Shown here one piece after another: positions 1 through 6,037 of a stretch of 20,346 bases of DNA. The notes beneath the pieces are model-generated. The model was not told the DNA's origin and searched no databases. It was given only the letters and a program-made list of their open reading frames with translations. Every line of letters starts with the position of its first letter. The first letter of the stretch is position 1. Origin of the DNA: a virus; IMG/VR virus record IMGVR_UViG_3300042298_002291, positions 1 to 20,346 of that record; one strand, given 5' to 3'. The translations under genes were made by a program, and so were the position numbers.

Positions 1-144
1 GAGCTTGCCCATGTGAACTTCGTGTGCGCTGACGAAACCCATGTCCGCGACCATGAGCGGTTGGTTTCGGTTGTCGCACGCTGGCTCGCCAACACGTTCA
101 CCGAGGGCAAAATCAGCATCGGCCAGCATAGGCGGGACAAATGA
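1..144 (+). CDS. C-terminal fragment of an unrecognised protein (partial)
   Basis: This frame is open from the left window edge and encodes the last 47 residues of a protein ending QHRRDK before a TGA at 142-144. The composition looks like real protein: alternating hydrophobic and charged residues (DHERLVSVVARWL) suggest a terminal amphipathic helix. The stop overlaps the next start as ATGA, which supports both reading frames. It runs opposite to the structural genes, so it probably belongs to a separate non-structural transcription unit. I cannot assign a family from 47 residues. Confidence 0.6.
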   Translation, partial: ELAHVNFVCADETHVRDHERLVSVVARWLANTFTEGKISIGQHRRDK

Positions 145-287
145 CCTTCTGGCCCCTCCTCGCCTGCACCGGGCTCTACGTCCTCACGGCGGCGGGCTTT
201 CTCCGCGACGGCAACGGGCCGATGGCCGTGGCGTTCGGCGGCTACGCGCTGGCGAATGTCGGCTTCCTGTGGCTGACTTGGCGATAG
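141..287 (+). CDS. Small two-segment membrane protein (48 aa)
   Basis: This short gene starts at an ATG that overlaps the preceding stop as ATGA and ends at TAG 285-287. The 48-residue product has a hydrophobic N-terminal stretch (TFWPLLACTGLYVLTAAGF), a short polar turn with RDGNGP, and a second hydrophobic stretch (VAFGGYALANVGFLWLTW). This is a hairpin of two possible membrane segments. Small inner-membrane proteins of this shape are common in phage accessory regions, but their role is mostly unknown. It is the last plus-strand gene before the convergent intergenic region. A holin-like role is possible, but a separate holin candidate sits in the lysis cassette, so I leave function open. 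Confidence 0.6.
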   Translation: MTFWPLLACTGLYVLTAAGFLRDGNGPMAVAFGGYALANVGFLWLTWR

Positions 288-308
288 TGTGAGTCCTCTT
301 TAACAAAT

Positions 309-410
309 GGCGGTGCGGCGTTGAAGGAAACGCAGCCGGACAGCGGAGCGTTACAAAATAACACACGAATATGTAACAAGAGCGGGTGTCGAGCCCCGCC
401 ACCGCCACCA
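309..410 (+). other. tRNA-like fold with 3' ACCA (degenerate tRNA or structured RNA)
   Basis: A 7-nt segment GGCGGTG at 309-315 is perfectly complementary to CACCGCC at 400-406, which is followed directly by ACCA at 407-410. Inside it, GCGT/ACGC (318-333) encloses an 8-nt loop containing GG, like a D-arm. GCGGG/CCCGC (382-399) encloses TGTCGAGC, like a T-arm with one extra base. No canonical anticodon arm is visible in the 48 nt between them; a 6-bp stem GTTACA/TGTAAC (350-377) occupies part of it. It could be a tRNA relic, an attachment-site remnant, a structured RNA or chance in GC-rich DNA. It lacks the usual tmRNA 5' sequence. Confidence 0.3.
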
Positions 411-517
411 ACGCCCCCGCTTTATACCCTAACGGGTCGCCGTTTCCGCGCCGTCTCTGTAGCCGTTTTGGCGCTATACCCGTGCGGGAACCTTTTCGAC
501 ACGTTGCCCGTGTCTTG

Positions 518-631
518 TTAAACGATACCGCCCCGCGCTTGAATAGCTGGCCGCGCTATTAAAGGTCCCGCAGGCGTAAGCACGCTTGAACTACCGCGCA
601 GATTGTATGCGTTTGGGGCGGGACCGGGCAT
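518..631 (-). CDS. Possible 37-aa peptide after the endolysin
   Basis: An ATG at 631-629 lies a few bases after the endolysin stop, preceded by GAGG at a usable distance. It opens a 37-codon frame ending at TAA 518-520. The product starts MPGPAPNAYNLRG and is rich in Pro, Gly, Ala and Ser, with no recognisable domain. A perfect 6-bp hairpin follows three bases after the stop. Its position and Shine-Dalgarno-like sequence favour translation, but the length and composition are also compatible with a chance ORF. Confidence 0.25.
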   Translation of the reverse strand: MPGPAPNAYNLRGSSSVLTPAGPLIARPAIQARGGIV

Positions 632-637
632 TGAACC

Positions 638-1240
638 TCACCCCTGCCAATCCGCGTTCTTCCCGCGAACGTCCACATGGACAAAGGTCTTATACTTGCC
701 CAGCCCGCCACGGAAAAGCCCCTCTGAGCGCATTTGAGTGAGGATCTTGTGCAAGGTGGCGGGCGAGCCGGACAAATCTAAGGCTCCGCCTAGCCGATGG
801 ATTGAATTTTTCGCGCCTCCGATGGCCCGATTGTAAGCCCCGTTGCGAAATGCGCTGTTGATCCGTAGCGGACGGCCAAGCCTGTGCCGCGCCTCGTCGG
901 CAACCTTTGTTACGGCCAGTAATGACGGCCACAAACTGCGCGGCGGGTCGGTGTTTAGTTGCAGCTTGGCATCCCGCGCACCACGAAAGAAAACCTCGTC
1001 CGCGTCGAAGTATCTGACGCCATGCTCATCGAGCAGTTTTTGGAAGTCGGCTTTTGCGCCTGTGAATGTCTTTCCTTTTTTCCGCTTCGCTGTGGATGCG
1101 GTCGTGGGCGGCGGAGGCAATGTCTGCGAGATCGGTGAGAGACAGTCGGCGCACAAGAGCGATGGCGATTGCGCGCCGATCTTCTGAAGGCCAGCCAGAA
1201 ATTGAACGAATGAGTTCTTGAACCATGTAGTTGCTTTCAT
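638..1240 (-). CDS. M15-family peptidase endolysin
   Basis: The C-terminal two thirds match the zinc peptidase M15_3 pattern. SIHRLGGALD gives His148 and Asp155 (numbered from the ATG at 1240), and FVHVDVRG gives His188 and Asp190. These are the expected metal ligands and catalytic residues. Upstream, INSAFRNGAYNRAIGG is the usual substrate-side segment. Such enzymes cut peptide cross-links of peptidoglycan, and phages use them as endolysins. It has no signal peptide or membrane anchor, so a holin would release it. The start is uncertain: residues 1-55 are Pro/Ser/Cys-rich and overlap a more protein-like frame (1026-1226). A TTG at 1120, or entry from that frame near the A6 run at about 1080, are alternatives. 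The catalytic domain itself is secure. Confidence 0.85.
   Translation of the reverse strand: MKATTWFKNSFVQFLAGLQKIGAQSPSLLCADCLSPISQTLPPPPTTASTAKRKKGKTFTGAKADFQKLLDEHGVRYFDADEVFFRGARDAKLQLNTDPPRSLWPSLLAVTKVADEARHRLGRPLRINSAFRNGAYNRAIGGAKNSIHRLGGALDLSGSPATLHKILTQMRSEGLFRGGLGKYKTFVHVDVRGKNADWQG
1026..1226 (-). CDS. Overlapping 66-aa ORF, possible true N-terminus or separate lysis gene
   Basis: This frame starts at ATG 1226, 14 bases inside the longest endolysin ORF and one frame away from it. Its first 50 residues look like a normal helical protein (LTDLADIASAAHDRIHSEAE), whereas the endolysin frame over the same bases is Pro/Cys/Ser-rich. After about codon 52 it becomes a basic tail and ends at TGA 1026-1028. 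The frames meet at a GGAAAAAAGG tract near 1074-1083. It may be a separate small lysis protein, a domain joined to the peptidase by a +1 or -2 shift, or a shadow. A homopolymer sequencing error could also have split one gene. Confidence 0.4.
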   Translation of the reverse strand: MVQELIRSISGWPSEDRRAIAIALVRRLSLTDLADIASAAHDRIHSEAEKRKDIHRRKSRLPKTAR

Positions 1241-1247
1241 CTGCTTG

Positions 1248-1427
1248 TTAAAATTCGACCCGCCCCCGCACCCCGATGAACGACAGTCCCCGGCGTCCGA
1301 AGCGGACGACAGGCTGAAGCGAGGAAAGAAGGCGTGTGAGCAAGGGCCGCGTGTCAGCCCGCTTTGGCTTGGTGAAGATTGCGCGCAATGCTTCTCCGTT
1401 GATCGTTACGACAGAACGCGACTTCAT
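1248..1427 (-). CDS. Small basic protein of the lysis region (59 aa)
   Basis: The ATG at 1427-1425 overlaps the stop of the lipoprotein gene as ATGA, and the frame ends at TAA 1248-1250, seven bases before the first endolysin start. The product begins MKSRSVVTINGEALRAIF and is rich in Arg and Leu (about 12 Arg), with a hydrophobic end around LSFIGVRGRVEF. It has no signal peptide or membrane segment. Tight coupling between a lipoprotein and an endolysin places it in the lysis cassette, but I do not recognise a family. The predicted fold would be a short beta start followed by a basic helix. Confidence 0.6.
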   Translation of the reverse strand: MKSRSVVTINGEALRAIFTKPKRADTRPLLTRLLSSLQPVVRFGRRGLSFIGVRGRVEF

Positions 1428-1642
1428 TCCGGCAGGACGATCTTGTCAGCAGCGATAGCAGCTTGCGCCTCAGCCGCGCCCCACGGCTTCCAGAACGTCA
1501 CGAACCAGACTTGCTTGTCGAAGTCAGCCCCGCCCGTGAACTGCCAGCCGCTCTTGCCGAGCGGCAGGCCAGTGCCGCTCATCTGCGGCATTGAGGCGCA
1601 GCCGGTGGCGTAAAGCGCCACGAGAGCGGCGATAAGGCGCAT
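1424..1642 (-). CDS. Small lipoprotein, spanin-like candidate (72 aa)
   Basis: The N-terminus MRLIAALVALYATGC is a lipoprotein signal peptide with lipobox ATGC and Cys15 as the expected lipidated residue. The mature part is about 58 residues and contains an aromatic cluster (DFDKQVWFVTFWKPWG). It follows the holin-like gene by two bases and overlaps the 59-aa gene by ATGA. In Gram-negative phages, small lipoproteins next to holin and endolysin genes often act as outer-membrane spanins of the Rz1 type. Unlike Rz1 this one is not proline-rich and no inner-membrane Rz partner is evident. Spanin is therefore an inference from position and lipobox; an envelope accessory lipoprotein is the alternative. 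Confidence 0.7.
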   Translation of the reverse strand: MRLIAALVALYATGCASMPQMSGTGLPLGKSGWQFTGGADFDKQVWFVTFWKPWGAAEAQAAIAADKIVLPE

Positions 1643-1645
1643 GGC

Positions 1646-1819
1646 CTAATTGTCCTTGCGGAAGACTTCGTAGAGGCCAACCACGCCAATCACCACGGCG
1701 GCGATAGCGGACCACTGCTCGGGATCGAGCTTCCATCCTGCGGCGGCAGTCAGGGCGGCTATGCCTGCCCAAGTCGATTTCTCTTTCAGTTTACCCAGCG
1801 CAGTTTGAAGCAAGTTCAT
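1646..1819 (-). CDS. Holin-like small membrane protein (57 aa)
   Basis: The start ATG at 1819-1817 is preceded by GAGG a few bases upstream, one of the clearer ribosome sites in the window. The 57-residue product has a short polar N-terminus (MNLLQTALGKLKEKS), a first hydrophobic segment (TWAGIAALTAAAG), a turn with KLDPEQW, and a second segment (AIAAVVIGVVGLYEVF) ending in a charged RKDN tail. This two-segment, charged-tail layout is typical of small phage holins. It is the first gene of a cassette with a lipoprotein and an M15 endolysin downstream. It would permeabilise the inner membrane and time lysis. The exact holin family is not determined. Confidence 0.75.
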   Translation of the reverse strand: MNLLQTALGKLKEKSTWAGIAALTAAAGWKLDPEQWSAIAAVVIGVVGLYEVFRKDN

Positions 1820-1841
1820 GCCCTCGCCGGGGTGTCAAAGT

Positions 1842-1891
1842 ATCGTTAAACGATGCTTGTTTGCCATTCGCGCAGGGCGAACTCACAAGCA
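1842..1891. promoter_or_regulatory. Palindrome plus nested hairpin upstream of the lysis cassette
   Basis: Between the 73-aa gene and the holin-like gene lies ATCGTT-A-AACGAT (1842-1854), a 6-bp palindrome. Next to it is a nested stem TGCTTGT/ACAAGCA (1854-1860 with 1885-1891) enclosing TTCGC/GCGAA (1867-1881). This 84-bp gap is the largest on the minus strand of the late region apart from the main intergenic region. The palindrome could be an operator, and the hairpin could be an attenuator or partial terminator controlling lysis genes. No T-run follows the stem on either strand. Function is inference from position. Confidence 0.4.
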
Positions 1892-1903
1892 ATGCTTACA
1901 AGT

Positions 1904-2125
1904 TCACCACAAACTTAGCTCACGCTCCGCGACAAACTCATGCAGCTTGTCTCGCGTGGCTTGCAACGCCTTGTCGGCCTCTTCGCTTAAGCCTTCCTCG
2001 TATTTAAGCCGCGAGCGCAAATGCTCGTCCAAGTCTTTTACCACAATCCGCCAATCTGCTCCCTTGCGGGCGAGGTCGAGGTCGTCGGCCTCCTCCGGCA
2101 GTTGAAAAGTCAGCGTGGCCGTCAC
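1904..2125 (-). CDS. Conserved-looking small phage protein, charged (73 aa)
   Basis: The start is GTG at 2125-2123, overlapping the stop of the upstream 31-aa gene as GTGA. The product begins TATLTFQLPEEADDLDLARKG in translation (with Met from GTG) and continues with long charged helices (LKYEEGLSEEADKALQATRD). The pattern of a short beta strand, LPEE, then helices with WRIVVKDLDEHLRSRLKY resembles a small cytosolic protein family often found near phage lysis genes. Its role is unknown. There is no signal peptide or membrane segment. It is the last gene before the structured gap upstream of the holin. Confidence 0.7.
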   Translation of the reverse strand: MTATLTFQLPEEADDLDLARKGADWRIVVKDLDEHLRSRLKYEEGLSEEADKALQATRDKLHEFVAERELSLW

Positions 2126-2217
2126 GGCATCAAGTCAGCCACAGCCTCCGCACTCGCCTCCGCAAAGGTCGCCTGCGGCTGGCCGAAAGACTCCTGTGGC
2201 GCGGGCACGGGATTCAC
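2122..2217 (-). CDS. Translationally coupled mini-gene (31 aa)
   Basis: A GTG at 2217-2215 shares its G with the preceding TAG stop (TAGTG) and opens a 31-codon frame ending at TGA 2122-2124, which overlaps the next GTG start. The product starts MNPVPAPQESFGQPQATF and ends in an Ala/Glu helix (AEASAEAVADLMP). Both junctions use the stop/start overlap typical of this operon, which is the main evidence that it is translated. It has no recognisable domain. It might alternatively be only a coupling leader between its neighbours. Confidence 0.5.
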   Translation of the reverse strand: MNPVPAPQESFGQPQATFAEASAEAVADLMP

Positions 2218-2498
2218 TATTGCCCTTCCTCCGAAGGCATTGCTGCCAGATATTGCTCCTGCGTGATTTCCACGGCATCGCCGCTTGCCAGCAGACCAGC
2301 GATGGCGCTGAAAAACGGCTCCATGTCGCAGTGGATGGTGCGGATGGCGATGAGAACTTGCCCATTGTCGTCTTTCGGCGCTCTCGCCAGCGGTTCGATA
2401 CTGGTTTCGCCAGCGGGGAATCCCCATGCGGCATCCACCGCCAAGCGGGTCTGCTCGTAGGCGGTTGGCTCGACTTGGAAATAACGTTGCTCGCTCAT
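2217..2498 (-). CDS. Small hypothetical phage protein (93 aa)
   Basis: I chose the ATG at 2498-2496 rather than one 15 bases upstream, because it overlaps the stop of the lectin-like gene as TAATG, the arrangement used repeatedly here. The product begins MSEQRYFQVEPTAYEQTRL and ends with an acidic helix containing ITQEQYLAAMPSEEG. It is acidic and cytosolic, with a segment LARAPKDDNGQVLIAIRTI that looks like a beta hairpin. The ITQEQY ending resembles tail-fibre assembly or small baseplate accessory proteins that lie after a receptor-binding gene. The family is not securely recognised, so a fibre-accessory role is only positional inference. Confidence 0.65.
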   Translation of the reverse strand: MSEQRYFQVEPTAYEQTRLAVDAAWGFPAGETSIEPLARAPKDDNGQVLIAIRTIHCDMEPFFSAIAGLLASGDAVEITQEQYLAAMPSEEGQ

Positions 2499-3331
2499 TA
2501 GGTGATGCCCCATTTGCGGCTGAAGTATGCGGCCATGGCGTTGCGCTGGGCGTCTGTGAAGGCAGTGGTGAAGGCGACGATTTCGTAGATTTTGCCGTTG
2601 TAATAGGTGGCAGCCACCAGATCAGCCCGTGCGCCAATAGTCGTCACTGTTCCAGCGTCACCCATAGCGGAGCCTGCGCCGCCTGCTCCCAAGACATTGT
2701 TGATGTAGCCCTTGGTGTCGGTGGTTGAAAACGCGGCAGAAAAAACATACGCCGTGTTAGCGGAAACGCTGCCCCAAGCCAGTGAGTTTGTGGATGTCTC
2801 CAATTGATTGTTCCGCGTGTTGAAGGTTGTGGAAGCCGAAAGTTGGTAGGCGTAGGTGCTGCCAAAAATGTGAGCAAATCGGCCCGTGTTGGCCGTGGTG
2901 TCTGGCTTGGCGACGACAAAGACAGTGAGCGGCGCATTGCCGACCGCTGTCGCGGTGTTTAGCGAATCGTTGGTGCCGTCGAAGTCTAGTCCGTCAAGGC
3001 CGTTGAGATCGGCGGCAAGGCGTGTTGGGCGATTGTTGGCGGTGGATTGCGTGACATGATTTGCGTTGCCGCTTTTGTCTTCCCATCGGGCCACGGTGTT
3101 GCCTGCGGTGACAAGCGAGCCGCCCGTGGTGGCATCGTAGAGCGTGCTGGCATCCGAAGCGTCCAGCCAAAACGCCACTGACGCAACATCGAGCGGGCTG
3201 TTAAAAAACAGAGGCCATTTGTTGTCACGCTGGAATGGTGCGTGGGCGCGGAGGTCCCACACGCCTTTGGCGCTGGCTTGCGAGGGCGCGGACAGCAGGC
3301 CCAAGATAGAACCGTTCCAGCGAAGCCCCAT
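2498..3331 (-). CDS. Concanavalin A/LamG-like adhesin (277 aa)
   Basis: The start overlaps the previous stop as TAATG. Residues 50-75 carry the signature of phage lectin-like proteins (VASVAFWLDASDASTLY), followed by VARWEDKSGNANH and then DGLDFDGTNDSLN, the jelly-roll start. Later strands include LTVFVVAKPDT and YNGKIYEIVAFTTAFTDAQR, with the usual C-terminal YFSRKWGI. Proteins of this type bind glycans and are often displayed on phage tails or capsids as adhesins. No catalytic residues of a glucanase are apparent. It is placed after the fibre and a small beta protein, consistent with a host-receptor or mucus-binding role. The first 45 residues are probably a virion-attachment segment. Confidence 0.8.
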   Translation of the reverse strand: MGLRWNGSILGLLSAPSQASAKGVWDLRAHAPFQRDNKWPLFFNSPLDVASVAFWLDASDASTLYDATTGGSLVTAGNTVARWEDKSGNANHVTQSTANNRPTRLAADLNGLDGLDFDGTNDSLNTATAVGNAPLTVFVVAKPDTTANTGRFAHIFGSTYAYQLSASTTFNTRNNQLETSTNSLAWGSVSANTAYVFSAAFSTTDTKGYINNVLGAGGAGSAMGDAGTVTTIGARADLVAATYYNGKIYEIVAFTTAFTDAQRNAMAAYFSRKWGIT

Positions 3332-3708
3332 TAGCTGATCTCCTCGTAGCTGACCACGATTTCCAAGTCGCTTGCCACGGCAGCGGTGGCTCCGAGCGAG
3401 GAGTCCTCGCGCAAGTAAAGCGGGGCGTCTTTACTGACCACCACCACGGTGGCGTCGGCGGGGACGCTGACGGTGGAGGCGATCTTGTAGGCGGTGCCGC
3501 CGATGTCGTCTTGGGTATAGTAGGCCACGGTCACATCGCAGGCGTTGGTTCCGTCCACGTTGGCGACATAGACGCTGTTCACCTTCATCAGCTTGCCCGA
3601 TGAGGCGGCGTTGTTGAGGATCGCCGTGGCGTTGGTTGAGGAGAGCGCCGTGCCCGCAGTGTATCCAGTGATGTTTTTGGTTGCATCGTTGATGTTTGGA
3701 GTTGCCAT
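3331..3708 (-). CDS. Small beta-rich virion protein (125 aa)
   Basis: The product is Ala/Thr/Val-rich and composed of short beta strands: KVNSVYVANVDGTNACDVTVA, then TASTVSVPADATVVVVS-like strands, ending LEIVVSYEEIS. This resembles a small protein common in phages next to tail fibre and lectin genes, generally annotated hypothetical. The sequence KDAPLYLREDSSL is typical of that group. A beta-sandwich decoration or fibre-associated protein is likely. It starts 18 bases after the fibre stop, without an obvious Shine-Dalgarno, and its own stop overlaps the lectin start. No signal peptide. Confidence 0.7.
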   Translation of the reverse strand: MATPNINDATKNITGYTAGTALSSTNATAILNNAASSGKLMKVNSVYVANVDGTNACDVTVAYYTQDDIGGTAYKIASTVSVPADATVVVVSKDAPLYLREDSSLGATAAVASDLEIVVSYEEIS

Positions 3709-3726
3709 AGTTTTGGTCTTTCTAAA

Positions 3727-6036
3727 TTAGTTGAGGACGAAGCCGACTGCGATGGACTGCATGATGGAGGAGCCACCGCCCGACGCCGCCGCCCACTTCA
3801 CCCCCAGCGTTTCCGCCGAATCGACTGTAAGCACATGGCCGTTCGTGCCGCCCACAGGGAGCCGTGCCGCCGTATCCGCCGCCGAGGCCACGATGAGATC
3901 GCCTTTGGCGTCGAGGAGGGTTGCAGGGATGCCCGCGCTCACTGTGGAAGACAACTCCCCCGCCGACAGACTCAAGCCCGAGCCGATTTGGATCTCCTCG
4001 ATGGCTCCTGTGCTGGCTGTCGTTCTTCCGAGGATGCGGGCGGTGGATTGGGTTAGGCCGCTGGTTGTGATGGAGCCAGAGGCGGCGGCTCCTGTTACGT
4101 CTGCGACAACGTGGGTGTGGTTGCCTGCGGCGACCTGTGTGCTGCCTGTGCCGACAGGGAGGCGCGCCACATCCAAGGTTCCCGAGGTGATGGCCGAGGC
4201 GGCGTGAGTGTGCGAAGCTGCCGCAAAGTCAGTTGTCGCTGCGGCTGCTGCGGTGCCGAGGGTCGGCTTGTTAAGGATCTGCGCGTCACCGCTCGATGCG
4301 TTCCAGTCGGCGTTGACGTTTACTTCCGCGCCACTTGCAATGCCGTCGAGCTTGGTCTTGTCTGCCGTGGAAAGAAATCCAGCGACAGACTGTGTGGCGT
4401 CCGAGTGCGTGTGCGAGCTTGCCGCCGCGCCGACATCGGACGGAGTTCCGTAGGTGAGCTTGTTGCTGGTATTGTTCCAATAGACAATCCGATCCGCGCC
4501 CGCATCGTCTGCCGAGATTGCGCCCGATGAGACGGAAAAGATGTCTGCGGCGGTTGTTTCGATGGAGACGGTATCGCCGCCTCCTCCACCGCTTTGCGCC
4601 TCCCAAACTATCGTGCCATCGCCCTGTGCCACGGGAACGTAGTCGGCGCTGATGCCTGTGGCGGCGAGGTCAGTAACTTCGGTCGGTATGTCGTCCGTCA
4701 GCGCGACGGTGCCGCTTGCTGCTGGGAAATCGTATTGAGCCTCCAGCCCGCCGTCTTTTAAGTATTGCGCGAACATTGAAGAGTCGGTTGCGCCAAACGT
4801 CATACCAAACGCTGATGATGAAACTTCAGCACTTGGGTCGTATTGCTCCGCGCTTCCGTAGCTTAAAATGCCAATAATCGGATCGCCCGCCGTGCTGACG
4901 CCAACGAAGCGACCTGTTGGCGAATCGCCGCCCAGTCCGAGCTTAAATTTATTTACGCCTCCAGACGGCTGAGAATCTAATTGACTTAAAATTACAGGAT
5001 CGCTTCCCCCTGCGGCGTGACTTGCGGCGTGTGCCAACGTGCTGCTTGGTGTCCTCGCATCACTCAACCGCGCATCATTCCCCTCGCAAAAGCTGCCTGC
5101 CGCCGTGCCGAATGCCCCCGCCTCGATGACACCGTTGGTGCCTGTGCGGAGCGGGAGGTTGGCGGTGGTGCCGACTTTGCCGTCGTTGGTTAGGTTGCCG
5201 TGGGTGTGGCTGGTTGGGGTGCGGCTGTCTGCAAGGCGGGTGTCGTTGCCGAGAACGACTTGCGTGCTGCTTGCGTTGCCTGTTTTTGCCGTTTTTAGCT
5301 CAATGATATTTGAAGCAGCAGCGTCCGAAACATCAAATAAATTGGATTGATCGACCTCGACGCTTCCGGTTTGAGGGCTCACCCCGCTCCATTGTCCTGT
5401 TGCCTGCCAAGGAAAGCTCGCGGTGCTGCTCTTTTCAAAAAGATTAACATCTGCCTTGCTGGTTAAAAACCATTTAGACAAGTCGCTGTCCCACCAGATG
5501 TAGTTTCGCGTGGAGGTGTTCTCATACACGGCGCGGCTGTTGTCGCTGCCGTTTCTAATGTAGATCCCGCCATGAGTGCCGCTGCCCCCGCTTTGGGTGA
5601 CAAAAGCCGCGTCGGCAAATACATCAGACGGTTGATGATCGTGGTTGGCGTTGGCTGCGTTGATTGAGGCGGGTGTGATTGTGATTGCGCCCGTTTGCTC
5701 GTTCACGCTGGTCACGCCGCTCGCCGGGGCTGCGCCCCATTCGGGGATTCCGCCGCTGGACACCCTGAGGATTTGGCCGCTTGTGCCGATCCCAAGGCGC
5801 AACGCCGTCGATGCCCCGCGATAAAGGAGGTCGCCTTGGGTCGTAAGCGTTTCAATGCCTGTCCCCGCTGGCCCCTGCGCCCCGGTCGCCCCTGTTGCGC
5901 CCGTGGCTCCCGTTGCCCCGGCTGGCCCCGCTGGGCCGATGGTCGGCACGACAACATTGACCGTCTGCGGCGAAGGCACGCCAACCTCAACAGCGCTGGT
6001 GTTTAAGCTGACCTCGACTTTGTGATACGCGGCCAT
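3727..6036 (-). CDS. Tail fibre with collagen-like and HxH motifs (769 aa)
   Basis: Residues 1-33 are a short beta attachment region. Residues 34-60 are nine Gly-X-Y triplets (GPA, GAT, GAQ) forming a collagen-like rod. Five HxH motifs (132/134, 277/279, 542/544, 609/611, 640/642) match the iron-binding HxH knots of T4-type trimeric fibres. GNDTRLADSRTP (263-274) and GNDARLSDARTP (319-330) are repeated shaft modules. A GDL...AARL...G..G.VL module near 709-751 echoes the one at 67-103. Two internal parts (about 165-255 and 355-440) are in lower-GC DNA and look like inserted cassettes. The protein should form a trimeric receptor-binding fibre. The gene follows the BppU-like gene by one base. 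No chaperone or endosialidase domain is visible at the C-terminus. Confidence 0.9.
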   Translation of the reverse strand: MAAYHKVEVSLNTSAVEVGVPSPQTVNVVVPTIGPAGPAGATGATGATGATGAQGPAGTGIETLTTQGDLLYRGASTALRLGIGTSGQILRVSSGGIPEWGAAPASGVTSVNEQTGAITITPASINAANANHDHQPSDVFADAAFVTQSGGSGTHGGIYIRNGSDNSRAVYENTSTRNYIWWDSDLSKWFLTSKADVNLFEKSSTASFPWQATGQWSGVSPQTGSVEVDQSNLFDVSDAAASNIIELKTAKTGNASSTQVVLGNDTRLADSRTPTSHTHGNLTNDGKVGTTANLPLRTGTNGVIEAGAFGTAAGSFCEGNDARLSDARTPSSTLAHAASHAAGGSDPVILSQLDSQPSGGVNKFKLGLGGDSPTGRFVGVSTAGDPIIGILSYGSAEQYDPSAEVSSSAFGMTFGATDSSMFAQYLKDGGLEAQYDFPAASGTVALTDDIPTEVTDLAATGISADYVPVAQGDGTIVWEAQSGGGGGDTVSIETTAADIFSVSSGAISADDAGADRIVYWNNTSNKLTYGTPSDVGAAASSHTHSDATQSVAGFLSTADKTKLDGIASGAEVNVNADWNASSGDAQILNKPTLGTAAAAATTDFAAASHTHAASAITSGTLDVARLPVGTGSTQVAAGNHTHVVADVTGAAASGSITTSGLTQSTARILGRTTASTGAIEEIQIGSGLSLSAGELSSTVSAGIPATLLDAKGDLIVASAADTAARLPVGGTNGHVLTVDSAETLGVKWAAASGGGSSIMQSIAVGFVLN

Positions 6037-6037
6037 G

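Larger units (their letters stand above)
288..637. other. Convergent intergenic region with several hairpins
   Basis: This region lies between the plus-strand genes and the end of the leftward late genes. I see no convincing long gene. Perfect stems include GACACG/CGTGTC (498-514, loop TTGCC, followed by TTGTT on the plus strand), AATAGC/GCTATT (542-560) and GCGT/ACGC (574-585). An 8-nt direct repeat CGCTTGAA occurs near 537 and 584. None has a long T-run, so none is a textbook rho-independent terminator, although the 498-514 stem may help end plus-strand transcription. A weak 37-codon minus-strand ORF and a tRNA-like fold are listed separately. Confidence 0.5.

Noticed and set aside
309-410. 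tmRNA 3' end
   Set aside because: The end resembles a tmRNA acceptor/T-arm, but the 5' side lacks the tmRNA start sequence and no tag-peptide region fits upstream.
321-521. 66-codon plus-strand ORF in the convergent gap
   Set aside because: It begins inside the tRNA-like fold, has a Pro run and Cys-rich low-credibility sequence, and no ribosome site.
426-523. Integron attC-like core sites (GTTAAAC with CCCTAAC)
   Set aside because: The second core does not match the consensus first base, there is no integrase or cassette array, and short matches like these are expected by chance.
2122-2637. 171-codon minus-strand ORF overlapping the lectin and 93-aa genes
   Set aside because: Only its last 31 codons are credible and those have their own coupled GTG start; the rest is Arg/Pro-rich shadow.
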